DNA of 64,000 nucleotides from Paractinoplanes ovalisporus (GCF_016834655.1 NZ_JAENHP010000008.1:186001-250000), one strand, 5' to 3'. Counted from the stretch's first letter, positions 36,029 through 45,841 are shown. Notes: generated by a model not told the origin, from the sequence alone. Numbers and translations: made by a program.

Positions 36029-37253
36029 CCGGCGACGGGGAAGCGGGCGCGACGGAGGCAGCGGAGGATCGGGCCAGGACGGCCAGCCCGAACCCCGACC
36101 CCAGGAACATGACCGCGAGAAGAACCCACCCGGCCGTACCCATCTCGATCGCGGTCACCGTCACCACGGTCGGCGCGACCATGGCCGCCAGCGCATACCC
36201 GGTCCCGTAGACCCCCTGGTAGGCCCCGAGACGCCGCGGATCGGCCAGCTCGAAGCTCATGTTCCAGGTCGCCGCGCTGGACAGGATCTCGGCGAACGCC
36301 TGGGCCAGGGCGGCCGCGACCAGCGTCCCCACCGCGAGCCACGGCGACATCCACCCACCGGCCGCGAAGAGCAGGCACGACCCGGCCATCAACCAGGCGG
36401 CCCGGGTCATGACACGCCCGGCACCACGCAGATCACCCGTCCCCCGGCTCATCCGGACCTGCAACACCACCACGACCACCGTGTTGAGCAGCAGCAACAG
36501 CGACGCGAGCACGTGCGGCGCCCGGGTGTGCCCGACCACCCAGAGCGGCACCGCCACCTCGATCAGCCCGAACTGGAGCCCGAAGACGCCACTGAGCGCG
36601 GTCATCAGGAGAAAGACCCGGTTCCGGTACGGCGACAGGCCGCCCTCAACGGGTGCGGCCGCCGGCGGGGATACCCGCGCGGTGGACAGGCCGAGCAGCA
36701 GCACCGACGACCCCAGGAACAGGATCCCGGCGCACCCCATCGTGACCCTGTAGGCCGCGCCCGTACCGATGGCCAGCGGAACCGCCGCCACCGCCGTGCC
36801 CGCCGCGATGCCGAAGTTGGTCACCGTCCGCATCGCCGCCCGGACCCGCACCCGCTCATCGCCCGGGAACGCCCGCCCGATCGCCGCCGACCGCACCGAG
36901 GTGCCGCCCTGCTGCGCCAGCGTCACCAGCGAGGCGACCAGGATCAGCGTCGGCACGTCCCGGACCGCGACGTAGGCGATCATCCCGGCGCCCTGCGCCA
37001 CCTGCAGCGCCACGAGCAGCCGGCGCGGGCTCCACCGGTCGGCGAGGTGGCCGAACACCAGCGAGCTGCCCACCCCGACCGCGCCCGCGCAGGTCAGCGC
37101 CACCCCGACGGTGAGCGCCGGCAGGCCGGCCACCGTGGTCAGATAGAGCGCGGTCAGGGGAAGGAACACGCCGCGCCCGACGGCGCCGATCAGGGTCACG
37201 GTGAGCAGGCGGCGCAGGGTCGTGTCGGCCCGCACGAGCGAGGTGATGGTCAC
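36018..37253 (-). CDS. MFS transporter
   Basis: A 411-residue, 12-helix transporter (VTLIGAVGRGVFLPLTALYL in helix 1; FGHLADRWSPRRLL loop after helix 2). The GTG at 37253 is preferred; an ATG at 37310 would place the start across that of the divergent gene. Substrate unknown. It shares a promoter region with a winged-helix regulator that may control it. Confidence 0.85.
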   Translation of the reverse strand: MTITSLVRADTTLRRLLTVTLIGAVGRGVFLPLTALYLTTVAGLPALTVGVALTCAGAVGVGSSLVFGHLADRWSPRRLLVALQVAQGAGMIAYVAVRDVPTLILVASLVTLAQQGGTSVRSAAIGRAFPGDERVRVRAAMRTVTNFGIAAGTAVAAVPLAIGTGAAYRVTMGCAGILFLGSSVLLLGLSTARVSPPAAAPVEGGLSPYRNRVFLLMTALSGVFGLQFGLIEVAVPLWVVGHTRAPHVLASLLLLLNTVVVVVLQVRMSRGTGDLRGAGRVMTRAAWLMAGSCLLFAAGGWMSPWLAVGTLVAAALAQAFAEILSSAATWNMSFELADPRRLGAYQGVYGTGYALAAMVAPTVVTVTAIEMGTAGWVLLAVMFLGSGFGLAVLARSSAASVAPASPSPVSS

Positions 37254-37308
37254 CCGTCCGTTGTCGCAGTGATCGACTGGCCGGCCAACTGATGTAGCGT
37301 ATGGCTTC

Positions 37309-38295
37309 ATGTTCCGCTACATGCTCGAGCCGGCGGATCTGTCGGCGGTGCGCTTCGGCATCTCCCCGCTGAGCGAGTTGGGGCTGGCCCTGCGCGCGCT
37401 GCGCGTCCCCGAGGCGTTCCCGCAGCAGCACCCGTGGCTCGACCGGATCGCGCCGGTCCGCCCGCTGCTCGATCTCGAACTGCTGCTGGCCCTGGTCAAC
37501 GACCGGCGTTCCGTGGCCGACTTCGTCAACCCGCGCCCGGAGTCACCGCTGACCGTCCTCGGCGACGAGCTGGCGGAGCTGGCCCGGCTCACCCCGGCCC
37601 GGATGCGCCACGATCTCGAACACGTGCACGGGGAGCTGCCGAGGGTCTTCCGCGGCCCGCACGAGCGGGTGGTCGGGCGGCTGTGCGAGGCCCTGGCGAC
37701 GATGTGGGAGCTGGCGTTCGCCCCGCACTGGGCACGGATGCGGGCCGTGTTGCAGGCCGACATCATCCACCGGGGCCGGATCGTGTCGCAGGCCGGGATC
37801 GGCGCGATGCTCGACGGCCTCTCCCCCGCGGTCAGCTTCGACGGCCGCAACATCGACATGCGCCTGCGCGGTGCGGGCTCTCCGCCCCGGCCGATCCGCG
37901 GTGACGGGCTGACGCTGGTGCCGTCGATGTTCGTGTCCCGCGTCTCCACCCCGGCCGACGACGACCTGCCGCCGACGATCGTCTACCCGGCGCGCGGCCA
38001 GGGCGCCATGTGGTCGGCGGCCGAGCATCCCGACGCCGGCGCCGTGCGGGATCTGCTCGGCGCCGTACGGGCCGGGCTCCTGGGCGCGCTCGGCGAACCG
38101 ACCTCCTCGACCGAGCTGGCGCTGCGCCTGGACGTGAGCACGTCCGCGGTCAACCAGCATCTGCGGGTGATGGAGCGGGCCGGGCTGCTCAACCGCACCC
38201 GGTACGGCCGCAGCGTCCTCTACTACCGCAGCGACCTGGGCGAAGCACTGACGCGAAACGGCCCGCCCTCCGGTGGAGAGCGGGCCGTTCCCTAG
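37309..38295 (+). CDS. ArsR-type winged-helix regulator with N-terminal DUF5937-like domain
   Basis: A 328-residue protein. About 240 N-terminal residues are of a type common in actinobacterial regulators (RYMLEPADLSAVRFGISPL opening), followed by a C-terminal winged helix (about 255-315: SSTELALRLDVSTSAVNQHL, then AGLLNRTRYGRSVLYYR). The ATG follows TAGCGT by eight bases, suggesting a leaderless mRNA. Its 3' end encodes part of a transcription terminator. The divergent MFS gene is a likely target. DUF assignment is from memory of similar proteins. Confidence 0.8.
   Translation: MFRYMLEPADLSAVRFGISPLSELGLALRALRVPEAFPQQHPWLDRIAPVRPLLDLELLLALVNDRRSVADFVNPRPESPLTVLGDELAELARLTPARMRHDLEHVHGELPRVFRGPHERVVGRLCEALATMWELAFAPHWARMRAVLQADIIHRGRIVSQAGIGAMLDGLSPAVSFDGRNIDMRLRGAGSPPRPIRGDGLTLVPSMFVSRVSTPADDDLPPTIVYPARGQGAMWSAAEHPDAGAVRDLLGAVRAGLLGALGEPTSSTELALRLDVSTSAVNQHLRVMERAGLLNRTRYGRSVLYYRSDLGEALTRNGPPSGGERAVP
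38257..38289. terminator. Bidirectional terminator overlapping the regulator's 3' end
   Basis: AACGGCCCGC (38257-38266) pairs perfectly with GCGGGCCGTT (38280-38289); the loop holds a further CTCC/GGAG pairing. It lies inside the last codons of the winged-helix gene and 12 bases after the end of convergent ctaD, so it can stop transcription from both sides. Confidence 0.8.
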
Positions 38296-38300
38296 ATCGT

Positions 38301-40055
38301 TCAGTCGCGGTTGGTGCTGGTGTCCTCGGGGTAGGTCGCCCCGCCGTCGGACTCCCTGGTCAGCGGACGAGCGCCGCCCTCAGGCGGGCCCGCGATGCTC
38401 TGCTCGCCGGCCGCCAGCTCGGGGAACTTGGCGTCGAAGGCGGGCCGCTCGGACCGGATGCGCGGCATGCGGTCGAAGTTGCGCAGCGGCGGCGGGGACG
38501 AGGTGGCCCACTCGAGCGAGTTGCCGTGACCCCACGGGTCGTCGACCGTGACGACCTGACCGACCTTGTACGACTTCCAGCAGTTGTAGATGAACGGCAG
38601 CGTCGACAGGCCCAGAACGAACGAGCCGATCGTCGAGAACGTGTTCAGGAACGTGAACCCGTCGCTGGCCAGGTAGTCGACGTAGCGCCGCGGCATGCCC
38701 TTCGTGCCCAGCCAGTGCTGCACCAGGAAGGTGGCGTGGAAGCCGATGAACGTCAGCCAGAAGTGAATCTTGCCGAGGCGTTCGTCGAGCATCCGGCCGA
38801 ACATCTTCGGGAACCAGAAATAGATTCCGGAGAACACCGCGAACACGATCGTGCCGAAGAGCACGTAGTGGAAGTGCGCGATGACGAAGTAGGAGTCGCT
38901 CACGTGGAAGTCGATCGGCGGGGAGGCCAGCAGCACGCCGGACAGACCACCGAAGAGGAACGTCACGAGGAAGCCGATGGCGAACATCATCGGTGTCTCG
39001 AAACTGATCTGGCCGCGCCACATCGTTCCGATCCACACGAAGAACTTCATGCCGGTCGGCACCGCGATGAGGAAGCTCAGGAAGCTGAAGAACGGCAGCA
39101 GCACCTGGCCGGTGACGAACATGTGGTGCGCCCACACCGACATCGACAGCGCGGCGATCAGCAGCGTGGCGGCGACGAGGCCCTTGTAGCCGAAGACCGG
39201 CTTGCGGCTGAAGACCGGGATGACCTCGGTGATGATGCCGAAGAACGGCAGCGCCACGATGTAGACCTCGGGGTGGCCGAAGAACCAGAAGAGGTGCTGC
39301 CACAGCATCGGCCCGCCGGTATTGACGTCGAAGACGTGCGCACCGAGCACACGGTCGGCGGCGAGGGCGAACAGCGCGGCCGCGAAGAACGGGAAGACCA
39401 TGATCACGAGGAGGCTCGTGACCAGGATGTTCCAGGTCATGATCGGCATGCGGAACATGGTCATGCCGGGCGCGCGCAGGGTCAGCACGGTCGTGATGAT
39501 GTTGACGCCACCGAGAATCGTGCCCAGACCCGAGAGGGCCAGGCCGACGACCCACATGTTGCCGCCGACGCCGGGCGAGTGCAGCCCGTCGCTGAGCGGG
39601 GTGTAGGCGAACCAGCCGAAGTCGGCCGCACCGCCCGGCGTGAAGAAGCCGGAGATGGTGATCGTGCCGCCGAACAGGTAGAGCCAGTAGGCGAACGCGT
39701 TCAGCCGCGGGAACGCCACGTCGGGCGCGCCGATCTGGATCGGCACCACGAAGTTCGCGAAGGCGAACACGATCGGCGTCGCGAAGAACAGCAGCATGAT
39801 CGTGCCGTGCATCGTGAACAGCTGGTTGTACTGCTCGGGCGAGAGCAACTGCATGCCCGGCCGCGCCAGCTCGGTGCGCATCAGCAGAGCCATGAGGCCG
39901 CCGAGCATGTAGAACACGAAGGCCGTGATCATGTACATGATCCCGATCTGCTTCGCGTCCGTCGTGCGCAGAATTCGGGCTAGCGCCGAACCCTTGACCT
40001 GCCGTCTGACCGGGTAAGGCCGGGTCACGATCGGCTTAGGCGCAACGGTCGTCAC
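38301..40055 (-). CDS. ctaD: Cytochrome c oxidase subunit I
   Basis: A 584-residue, 12-helix catalytic subunit of aa3-type cytochrome c oxidase in the plasma membrane. Heme and copper ligands are visible in FTMHGTIMLLFF (low-spin heme His), FGHPEVYIVALP (CuB His with the cross-linked Tyr), AHHMF (two CuB His) and IAHFHYVLF (both heme His). The C-terminal 50 residues form a hydrophilic tail typical of actinobacteria. GTG at 40055 has GGAGG six bases upstream. No other oxidase subunit genes are adjacent. Confidence 0.97.
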   Translation of the reverse strand: MTTVAPKPIVTRPYPVRRQVKGSALARILRTTDAKQIGIMYMITAFVFYMLGGLMALLMRTELARPGMQLLSPEQYNQLFTMHGTIMLLFFATPIVFAFANFVVPIQIGAPDVAFPRLNAFAYWLYLFGGTITISGFFTPGGAADFGWFAYTPLSDGLHSPGVGGNMWVVGLALSGLGTILGGVNIITTVLTLRAPGMTMFRMPIMTWNILVTSLLVIMVFPFFAAALFALAADRVLGAHVFDVNTGGPMLWQHLFWFFGHPEVYIVALPFFGIITEVIPVFSRKPVFGYKGLVAATLLIAALSMSVWAHHMFVTGQVLLPFFSFLSFLIAVPTGMKFFVWIGTMWRGQISFETPMMFAIGFLVTFLFGGLSGVLLASPPIDFHVSDSYFVIAHFHYVLFGTIVFAVFSGIYFWFPKMFGRMLDERLGKIHFWLTFIGFHATFLVQHWLGTKGMPRRYVDYLASDGFTFLNTFSTIGSFVLGLSTLPFIYNCWKSYKVGQVVTVDDPWGHGNSLEWATSSPPPLRNFDRMPRIRSERPAFDAKFPELAAGEQSIAGPPEGGARPLTRESDGGATYPEDTSTNRD

Positions 40056-40192
40056 GAATAGCCTCCGTTGTCTCGTTCGTCCCACTCAGTACGCCCGAGA
40101 TGAAAGGCGTACCTCGCAGGCAGAATAGTCCCCCGCCGACCCCCCGCGGGCGGGGGGTGACCAAAGAGGTCAACAACGGTTTGTGCAGGCAC

Positions 40193-41299
40193 TCAGACCG
40201 GCTGGACCAGCGGACGGTAGTGATCGGTGAAGATTCGCAGGCCACGCCTGCGCAGCATGGGGTCGCGCAGGGCGGGCGGGACGTCGCGGGTGCGGTCGCG
40301 TTCGCGGGTGCGGTCACGCATGTCCGAGCAGCGGGGACGACGGCGTTCCTCGTACGCCGCCAGGGCCGCCGGCACGTCGCCGGAGGCCTTCCGCAGCTCT
40401 TCGCCGAGGACGACGGCGTCTTCGAAGGACATGGCCGCACCCTGGGCCAGGGTCGGGGCGGTGGCGTGGGCAGCATCACCGACGAGTACCACCGGACCGC
40501 GCGACCATGCGTCGAGAACGACCTCGTCGGTGCGCGCGACCTGTACCTTCTCGATGGCCTTGAGGATCGCCGGGGCCGGGCCGCCGAACGCGCCGAACAG
40601 CTCGCGGACGCGGGCCACCGGATCTTCCGGGTTCGGCGAGTCGGGCGCGGTCTCGTCGGCGTGGAAGTAGAGCTTGCGGCTGCCCATCGGCATCGCCACG
40701 AACGAGGACCGGCGCCCGAGCAGGGCCGTCCAGTCGCTGAGCGGCGGGCCGCCGGTGACGACCGAGCGGTAGACGATCTGGCCGGTGGGCGCCGCGGCCC
40801 CGCCCAGCCCGGCCTTGTTGCGGATCGTGGAGCGGCGCCCGTCGGCGCCGACGACCAGGTCGTATTCGGCGACCGCGCCGTCGGCGAACTCGACCTTGGC
40901 GGTGGCGTCGAAGATCTCGAGGTCACGGACGGCGGTGTCGTAGCGCACCTCGCCGCCGACCCCGGTCAGCAGCACCTGCTGGAGGTCGGCCCGGGAGAGC
41001 GCGCGCGACTCGCCGACACCGGCCCAGAGGCCGGCTACGTCCATCTCGAAGAGCTCGCGGCCCCGGGCGTCGAGGAAGACCTGCCGGAAGATCAGGTCGC
41101 CGAGCGGGCGCAGCGGGGCGTCGAGCCCGAGCTGGCGCAGGGCCCGCGAGGCGTTGCCGGGGAGGTAGATGCCCGCGCCGGGAAGCATGGAGGCCGGTAG
41201 CTCCTCCACCACGTCCGGCCGGAACCCGGCAAGCCGCAGGGCTCGCGCGACGGCAAGCCCGGCGATTCCCGCACCAACCACCAGGATCCGCAACGTCAT
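40193..41299 (-). CDS. FAD-dependent monooxygenase (PHBH/UbiH-like)
   Basis: A 368-residue group A flavoprotein hydroxylase. Motifs are LRILVVGAGIAGLAVARAL at the N-terminus, VVGADGRRSTIRNK (DG motif) and VVLVGDAAHATAPTLAQGA (GD motif). It hydroxylates an aromatic or polycyclic substrate using NAD(P)H and O2; the substrate is unknown. AAGG lies five bases before the ATG. It shares a promoter region with the divergent LigD-like gene. Confidence 0.9.
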   Translation of the reverse strand: MTLRILVVGAGIAGLAVARALRLAGFRPDVVEELPASMLPGAGIYLPGNASRALRQLGLDAPLRPLGDLIFRQVFLDARGRELFEMDVAGLWAGVGESRALSRADLQQVLLTGVGGEVRYDTAVRDLEIFDATAKVEFADGAVAEYDLVVGADGRRSTIRNKAGLGGAAAPTGQIVYRSVVTGGPPLSDWTALLGRRSSFVAMPMGSRKLYFHADETAPDSPNPEDPVARVRELFGAFGGPAPAILKAIEKVQVARTDEVVLDAWSRGPVVLVGDAAHATAPTLAQGAAMSFEDAVVLGEELRKASGDVPAALAAYEERRRPRCSDMRDRTRERDRTRDVPPALRDPMLRRRGLRIFTDHYRPLVQPV

Positions 41300-41488
41300 C
41301 GCAGCCTTGCCTCCCACCCGTCGGACACGCGTCGGAGCCAAGACACTACCCCGAGCCACCGTCGGGAGAAACCCGCGATCATCGAGGAGTCCGAATTGTT
41401 CCGATGCGGTCCATGTCTTCACCCTCGCACAGGCGTATGACAAATCACGCCGGTGTAATTTCGCACCCGGCGGGAGAACATTGAGGGC

Positions 41489-42556
41489 ATGACCGACCGT
41501 CTCGCGGACTATCGGCGCAAACGGGACGCTTCACGCACGCCGGAGCCGGTTCCGAAGTCCCATCCCGGAGAGACGGATCGGCAGCGCTTCGTCATCCAGC
41601 AGCACCACGCGCGCAGCCTGCACTGGGACGTCCGCCTCGAACGCGACGGCGTGCTGGTGTCGTTCGCCGTGCCGCGCGGCCTGCCCCGCGATCAGGGCCG
41701 CAACAACCTGGCCAAGCACACCGAGGACCACCCGCTGGAATATCTGAAGTTCAGCGGCGAGATCCCGGCCGGCGAGTACGGCGGCGGCCGGATGACGATC
41801 TTCGACCACGGCACGTACGAGACCGGCAAGTGGCGCGACGACGAGATCGGCGTCACGTTCCACGGCGATCGCACGTCCGGGCGCTACGTCTTCTTCCAGA
41901 CCGGCGGCAACGACTGGATGGTCCGCCGGATGGACCCGCCCGAGCCCGGCTGGGAGTCGATGCCCGAGGCCGTGGAGCCGATGCTGACCACGAGGGCGGC
42001 CAAGCTGCCGGCCCCGGACGACGAGTGGGGCTTCGAGATGGCCTGGAACGGCCGTCGCACCACGGCCTACATAGATGGTGGCCGGGTCCGCCTTCTCGAC
42101 GCCGACGGCAAGGACGTGACCTCGTGGTATCCGGAGATCCGTCCGCTCGGGCCGCAGCTGGCGCCGGTCGAGGCGGTGCTGGACGGCGAGATCGTCACGC
42201 TCCCCGACATCACCCAGCTGGAACGGCGTAAGGAGCCGAAGGACGCCGGAGCCGCCAAGCGGGCCGCCGAGCGCACCCCGGTGCATTTCCTGGCGTACGA
42301 CCTGTTGTGGCTGGAGGGGCACAGCACGGTCGAGGCGGTGCGCTACGCCGAGCGCCGCGAACTGCTGGAGGGCCTGGCGATCAACGGCGACCACTGGCAG
42401 ACCCCGCCCTACTTCCCCGGCGGCGGCGAGTTCGCCCTCGAGGCGGCCGCGGCTCAGGGCCTCGGGGGAATCGTGGCCAAACGCCTCGACTCCCCCTACC
42501 TGCCCGGACGCCGCAGCCGCCTGTGGCTGGAGATCAAGCGGCCCGGCGGCGCCTAG
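41489..42556 (+). CDS. LigD-type 3'-phosphoesterase fused to an inactivated ATP-ligase domain
   Basis: A 355-residue protein. Residues about 28-150 are the 3'-phosphoesterase domain of bacterial LigD (RFVIQQHHARSLHWDVRLE; AVPRGLP; GEIPAGEYGGGRMTIFDHG), which heals 3' ends during non-homologous end joining. Residues about 160-355 resemble an ATP-dependent ligase adenylation domain: motif III VLDGEIV, motif IIIa FLAYDLLWLEG, motif IV GGIVAKRLDSPYLPG, motif V WLEIK. Motif I, normally K-x-D-G-x-R, reads Ala185-Trp-Asn187-Gly-Arg-Arg, so the adenylated lysine is absent and no ligation is expected. GAGGG precedes the ATG. No Ku gene is in the window. Confidence 0.87.
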   Translation: MTDRLADYRRKRDASRTPEPVPKSHPGETDRQRFVIQQHHARSLHWDVRLERDGVLVSFAVPRGLPRDQGRNNLAKHTEDHPLEYLKFSGEIPAGEYGGGRMTIFDHGTYETGKWRDDEIGVTFHGDRTSGRYVFFQTGGNDWMVRRMDPPEPGWESMPEAVEPMLTTRAAKLPAPDDEWGFEMAWNGRRTTAYIDGGRVRLLDADGKDVTSWYPEIRPLGPQLAPVEAVLDGEIVTLPDITQLERRKEPKDAGAAKRAAERTPVHFLAYDLLWLEGHSTVEAVRYAERRELLEGLAINGDHWQTPPYFPGGGEFALEAAAAQGLGGIVAKRLDSPYLPGRRSRLWLEIKRPGGA

Positions 42557-42581
42557 AAAAGATCAAGGCGCCCGGAAAAGT

Positions 42582-44123
42582 TCAAGCAGCCCGGCGCCGC
42601 GTGAGGAACAGTGCCCCGGCCCCGCCCAGCACCAGCAGCAGACCGATCCCGGCGAACAGAGCGCCCTGCGGCCCGGTGATCGGCAGCCCACCGCCCCCGC
42701 CGGAACCACCGGACGGTGGCGGCGCCGCAGCCGGGTTCAGAACGACCGCCGCCGTGTTGTTGGCCGGGTTCAGCTCGCCTGTCCAGGTCGGCGCGCCCAC
42801 CGCCACCGCACCTCGGGCCCCCGCGATCACCTCGTCGATGCGCAGCCCGAACTCCCACTTCACGGTGCCGCCGACCTTCAGCACCGTGGAGAAGTCACAG
42901 CTGTAACGCGACGAACCCGGCGCGCCGGGCCGGAGCCCGTCGATCGTGCCGCCGGCCGTCATCGGGAAGCAGCTGTCCGGCACCCGCACCGCTGTGGCGC
43001 CCTTGGGCACGTAGAAACGGGCATCGGGCCAGCCTGCGCCCCTGGTGTGGTCGAACGCGGCCGGCCCGTGATTGACCAGGCTGACCGGAACGGTGACCAC
43101 GGCGCCCTTGCGGCCCGAGGCCGTGGCGCCGACCGCGGCCACGTCGGCCGAGTTCCGACCCGTGAGCTGGACTTTCAGGCTTTCCTCGGCATGCCCGCGC
43201 TGAGCCTGCGGAGGACCCGCCTTGGCCGTGGCCACCGGGACCAGCCGCAGCACACCGCCACGGCCGGGCGTGCCGATCTGCCCGTAGCCACCGTTCCGGA
43301 TCCACTGCCGCTGGTCGGCCAGCTCCGCGTCGGTCATCCACAACCAGCCGCCGGCCTGCACGTCCGGGGCGAGAGTGTCGGCCCGCACCCGGAACGGCAG
43401 ATTCAGCCGGTACGTGGTCCCGGGCTCGAGCGTCTGGTCGAACGTGCACCCGTTCAACGCGCCGTCGGTGTACTCGCAGTTGCTGTACTGCGTCCGGCTC
43501 TCGAGGAAGTAGCTGTTGCCGCTGATGAATCCGACACCCTGCGCCGCCAAGGTGCCCGAGTTCGTGACCGTGAGCGGAGCGTCGATCGGGTCGCCCGGTT
43601 CGGCCGACACCATGCGGTCGCCTCCCGGGGCGGTCAGGGTGACCCCCTCGCCGATCGTGATGCGAGCCGTGCGGGTGATCGGGGCGTGTCCCTCGACGGT
43701 CATCGTCGCGGTGAGCGTGGCCTGCCGCCCGATCACGCCGTCGTCGGCGATCTTGACATAGCCGACCAGCACCGCGTCGACACCGGCCGGGATCAGCGCG
43801 GTCACCGGCGAAGTACAGATCAGCTCGACGTCGCCGGGAGCCACGCGACAGTTGTCACGGGAACTCTCCTGCGCGAGCGTGAAGGCCGGGTCCTGGTCGA
43901 TGAACCGGTAGCGGAGGCTGACCGCACCCTTGGCCACGGGCAGGGGCCGGTCGGCGAACAGCATCGTCTGGACGTACGCACTGGATCCGGGCACGATTGT
44001 GTGGTTCCGGACGTAGAAGTCGACCTCGGCCGGCGCGGCGGCCTGAGCCGGCACCGCCCAGGCCAGGACGAGCGCCAGCGCGGCCAGAGCGGCCAGCAAG
44101 CGACGCAGGACAAGTGGACGCAT
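42582..44123 (-). CDS. LPxTG-anchored secreted protein
   Basis: A 513-residue surface protein: signal peptide (1-29, ending AVPAQAAAP), a series of beta-sandwich segments with paired cysteines (DNCRVAPGDVELICTS; SNCEYTDGALNGCTF), a Gly/Ser linker, the sortase motif LPITG, a hydrophobic helix and an Arg tail. GGAGG lies seven bases before the ATG at 44123. It is a paralogue of the next upstream gene on the same strand, which lacks the anchor. No enzymatic motif is recognised. Confidence 0.83.
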   Translation of the reverse strand: MRPLVLRRLLAALAALALVLAWAVPAQAAAPAEVDFYVRNHTIVPGSSAYVQTMLFADRPLPVAKGAVSLRYRFIDQDPAFTLAQESSRDNCRVAPGDVELICTSPVTALIPAGVDAVLVGYVKIADDGVIGRQATLTATMTVEGHAPITRTARITIGEGVTLTAPGGDRMVSAEPGDPIDAPLTVTNSGTLAAQGVGFISGNSYFLESRTQYSNCEYTDGALNGCTFDQTLEPGTTYRLNLPFRVRADTLAPDVQAGGWLWMTDAELADQRQWIRNGGYGQIGTPGRGGVLRLVPVATAKAGPPQAQRGHAEESLKVQLTGRNSADVAAVGATASGRKGAVVTVPVSLVNHGPAAFDHTRGAGWPDARFYVPKGATAVRVPDSCFPMTAGGTIDGLRPGAPGSSRYSCDFSTVLKVGGTVKWEFGLRIDEVIAGARGAVAVGAPTWTGELNPANNTAAVVLNPAAAPPPSGGSGGGGGLPITGPQGALFAGIGLLLVLGGAGALFLTRRRAA

Positions 44124-44202
44124 CGGGGCTCCTCCGCATGACCCGAACATCAAAACGTCCGCAGTGTACGGATCATCACGGGAGCCCGTGACCCCGTGCG
44201 GA

Positions 44203-45633
44203 TCAGGGGTTGATCACGATCGCGGCCGAGTTGTTGGTCTTCTTCAGCTCCTCGGCCGGCGCGCCGACCGCGACCGAGCCCCGAGCACCCCTGGTCACCT
44301 TGTCGATCCGCAGCCCGAAGGCGAACTTCAGCGAGCCGCCGACCTTGAGCAGCGAGAAGAAATCGCAGCTGTAGCGCAGTTCGCCGGGCGCGCCGGGCCG
44401 GTTCTCATCGATCTTGCCGCCGCTGGTCATGGGGAAGCAGCGGCCGGGCACACGCACCGCGGTCGTGCCCTTGGGCGTGTAGAAGCGCACGGTCGGCCAG
44501 CCCCGGACCCGGCTGCGGTCGATGGCGACCGGCCCCTTGTTGACCAGGCCGACCGAGGCCGTCACGACCGCGCCCTTCTTGCCCTTGGCCTTGGCGCCGA
44601 GCGCGGCCAGGTCGGTCGACTTCTTGCCGGTGACGGTGAGCTTCAGGCCGTGCGACGTGTATTGCGTGGTGGCCTGGGGCGGACCAGCCTTCGCGGTGGT
44701 GACCGGGGTCAGCGTCAGCACCCCGCCCGTCCCGGCCGGACCGAGCCGGCCGAACCCACCCTTGATCACGTATTGCCGGAAGTCGGCGAACTCCTCGTCG
44801 GTCATCCACTGCCACGCGGCGTACTGCACGCCCGGGGCCGCGGTGTTCTTGCGGACCCGCAGCGGCATGGTGACGCGATAGCTGGCCCCGGGCGCGAGCG
44901 TCTGCGGGAAGACGCAGGCGGTCAGCACGCCGTCGAGGTAGGCGCAGTTGCTGTATTGCGTACGGGACTCGAAGGCGTACTGGGCGGAGGCGACGATCGC
45001 CGTCCCGTACGCCGGCCCCGTCGACGAGTTGGTGATGGTCAGCGGGGTGTCGATGGTGGCGCCGGGCGCGGCCGAGCGCTCCTTCTCGGGGTCGGCGGCG
45101 GTCAGTGCCACGCCCTCACCGGCCACGATCTTCGCGGTGCGGGTGACCGGGGCGTAGCCCTTCACGGTCATCGTCGCGGTGAGCGTGGCCTGGTCGCCGG
45201 GCTTGGCCGTGCTGCCGACCTGCACGTAGCCGACCACGGCGGAGTCGACGCCGGCCGGGGTCAGCGCGGTGACATAGGGCCCGCAGTCCAGCGTGAGCAG
45301 CGTCTGGATGTCGACGCTGCAGTTGTTCGGGTGACCCGCCTCCTGCAGCGTGAAGGCCGGGTTCTGGTTGACGAGCCGGTACTGGATGGAGACCGCGCCG
45401 GACGCCACCGGCAGGACCCGGTCGGCGAACAGCAGCGTATAGATGAGCTCGCTGGCCCCCGGCGCCAGCGTGTAGCTCTTCACGAAGAAGTCGACCTTGG
45501 CCGCGGCCGAAGCCGCAGGCCCGGCAGCGGAAGCCGAAGGCGCGGCGGAGGCGGGAGAGGGCACCGCCCAGACGAGGAAAAGCGTCAACGCGGCCAAGCC
45601 GGCGAAGAAGCGGCGGGAAGTAAAGGTCCCCAT
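44203..45633 (-). CDS. Secreted paralogue without wall anchor
   Basis: A 476-residue exported protein closely parallel to its downstream neighbour: both share a motif near SRTQYSNC, a WMTD motif, KAGPPQA and the C-terminal SRYSCDF/LRYSCDF and FGLRID segments. Here the chain ends at NNSAAIVINP, just where the neighbour continues into its LPITG anchor, so it should be released into the medium. The start ATG at 45633 has TATGCT nine bases upstream and little Shine-Dalgarno; an in-frame start nine codons earlier is possible. Confidence 0.8.
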   Translation of the reverse strand: MGTFTSRRFFAGLAALTLFLVWAVPSPASAAPSASAAGPAASAAAKVDFFVKSYTLAPGASELIYTLLFADRVLPVASGAVSIQYRLVNQNPAFTLQEAGHPNNCSVDIQTLLTLDCGPYVTALTPAGVDSAVVGYVQVGSTAKPGDQATLTATMTVKGYAPVTRTAKIVAGEGVALTAADPEKERSAAPGATIDTPLTITNSSTGPAYGTAIVASAQYAFESRTQYSNCAYLDGVLTACVFPQTLAPGASYRVTMPLRVRKNTAAPGVQYAAWQWMTDEEFADFRQYVIKGGFGRLGPAGTGGVLTLTPVTTAKAGPPQATTQYTSHGLKLTVTGKKSTDLAALGAKAKGKKGAVVTASVGLVNKGPVAIDRSRVRGWPTVRFYTPKGTTAVRVPGRCFPMTSGGKIDENRPGAPGELRYSCDFFSLLKVGGSLKFAFGLRIDKVTRGARGSVAVGAPAEELKKTNNSAAIVINP

Positions 45634-45841
45634 AAGGCCCGCAGCATAGGGATCGGCCATCGGCCGTGTGGCCCCTTAACAGAATTGTAATCTCGCGTTA
45701 ACGTGAAATCCGGTTGAATCCACCCGCCCGGCGCACCGGCAGTCCGTGCCTCGAGCGCGACCACCGGGTTCCCTTCAGCTCAGCCCCCGGCTCCCGATGA
45801 GGGGTTATCCGGCGACCGCAGCGGAAAGGTCTTCTGTTTAG

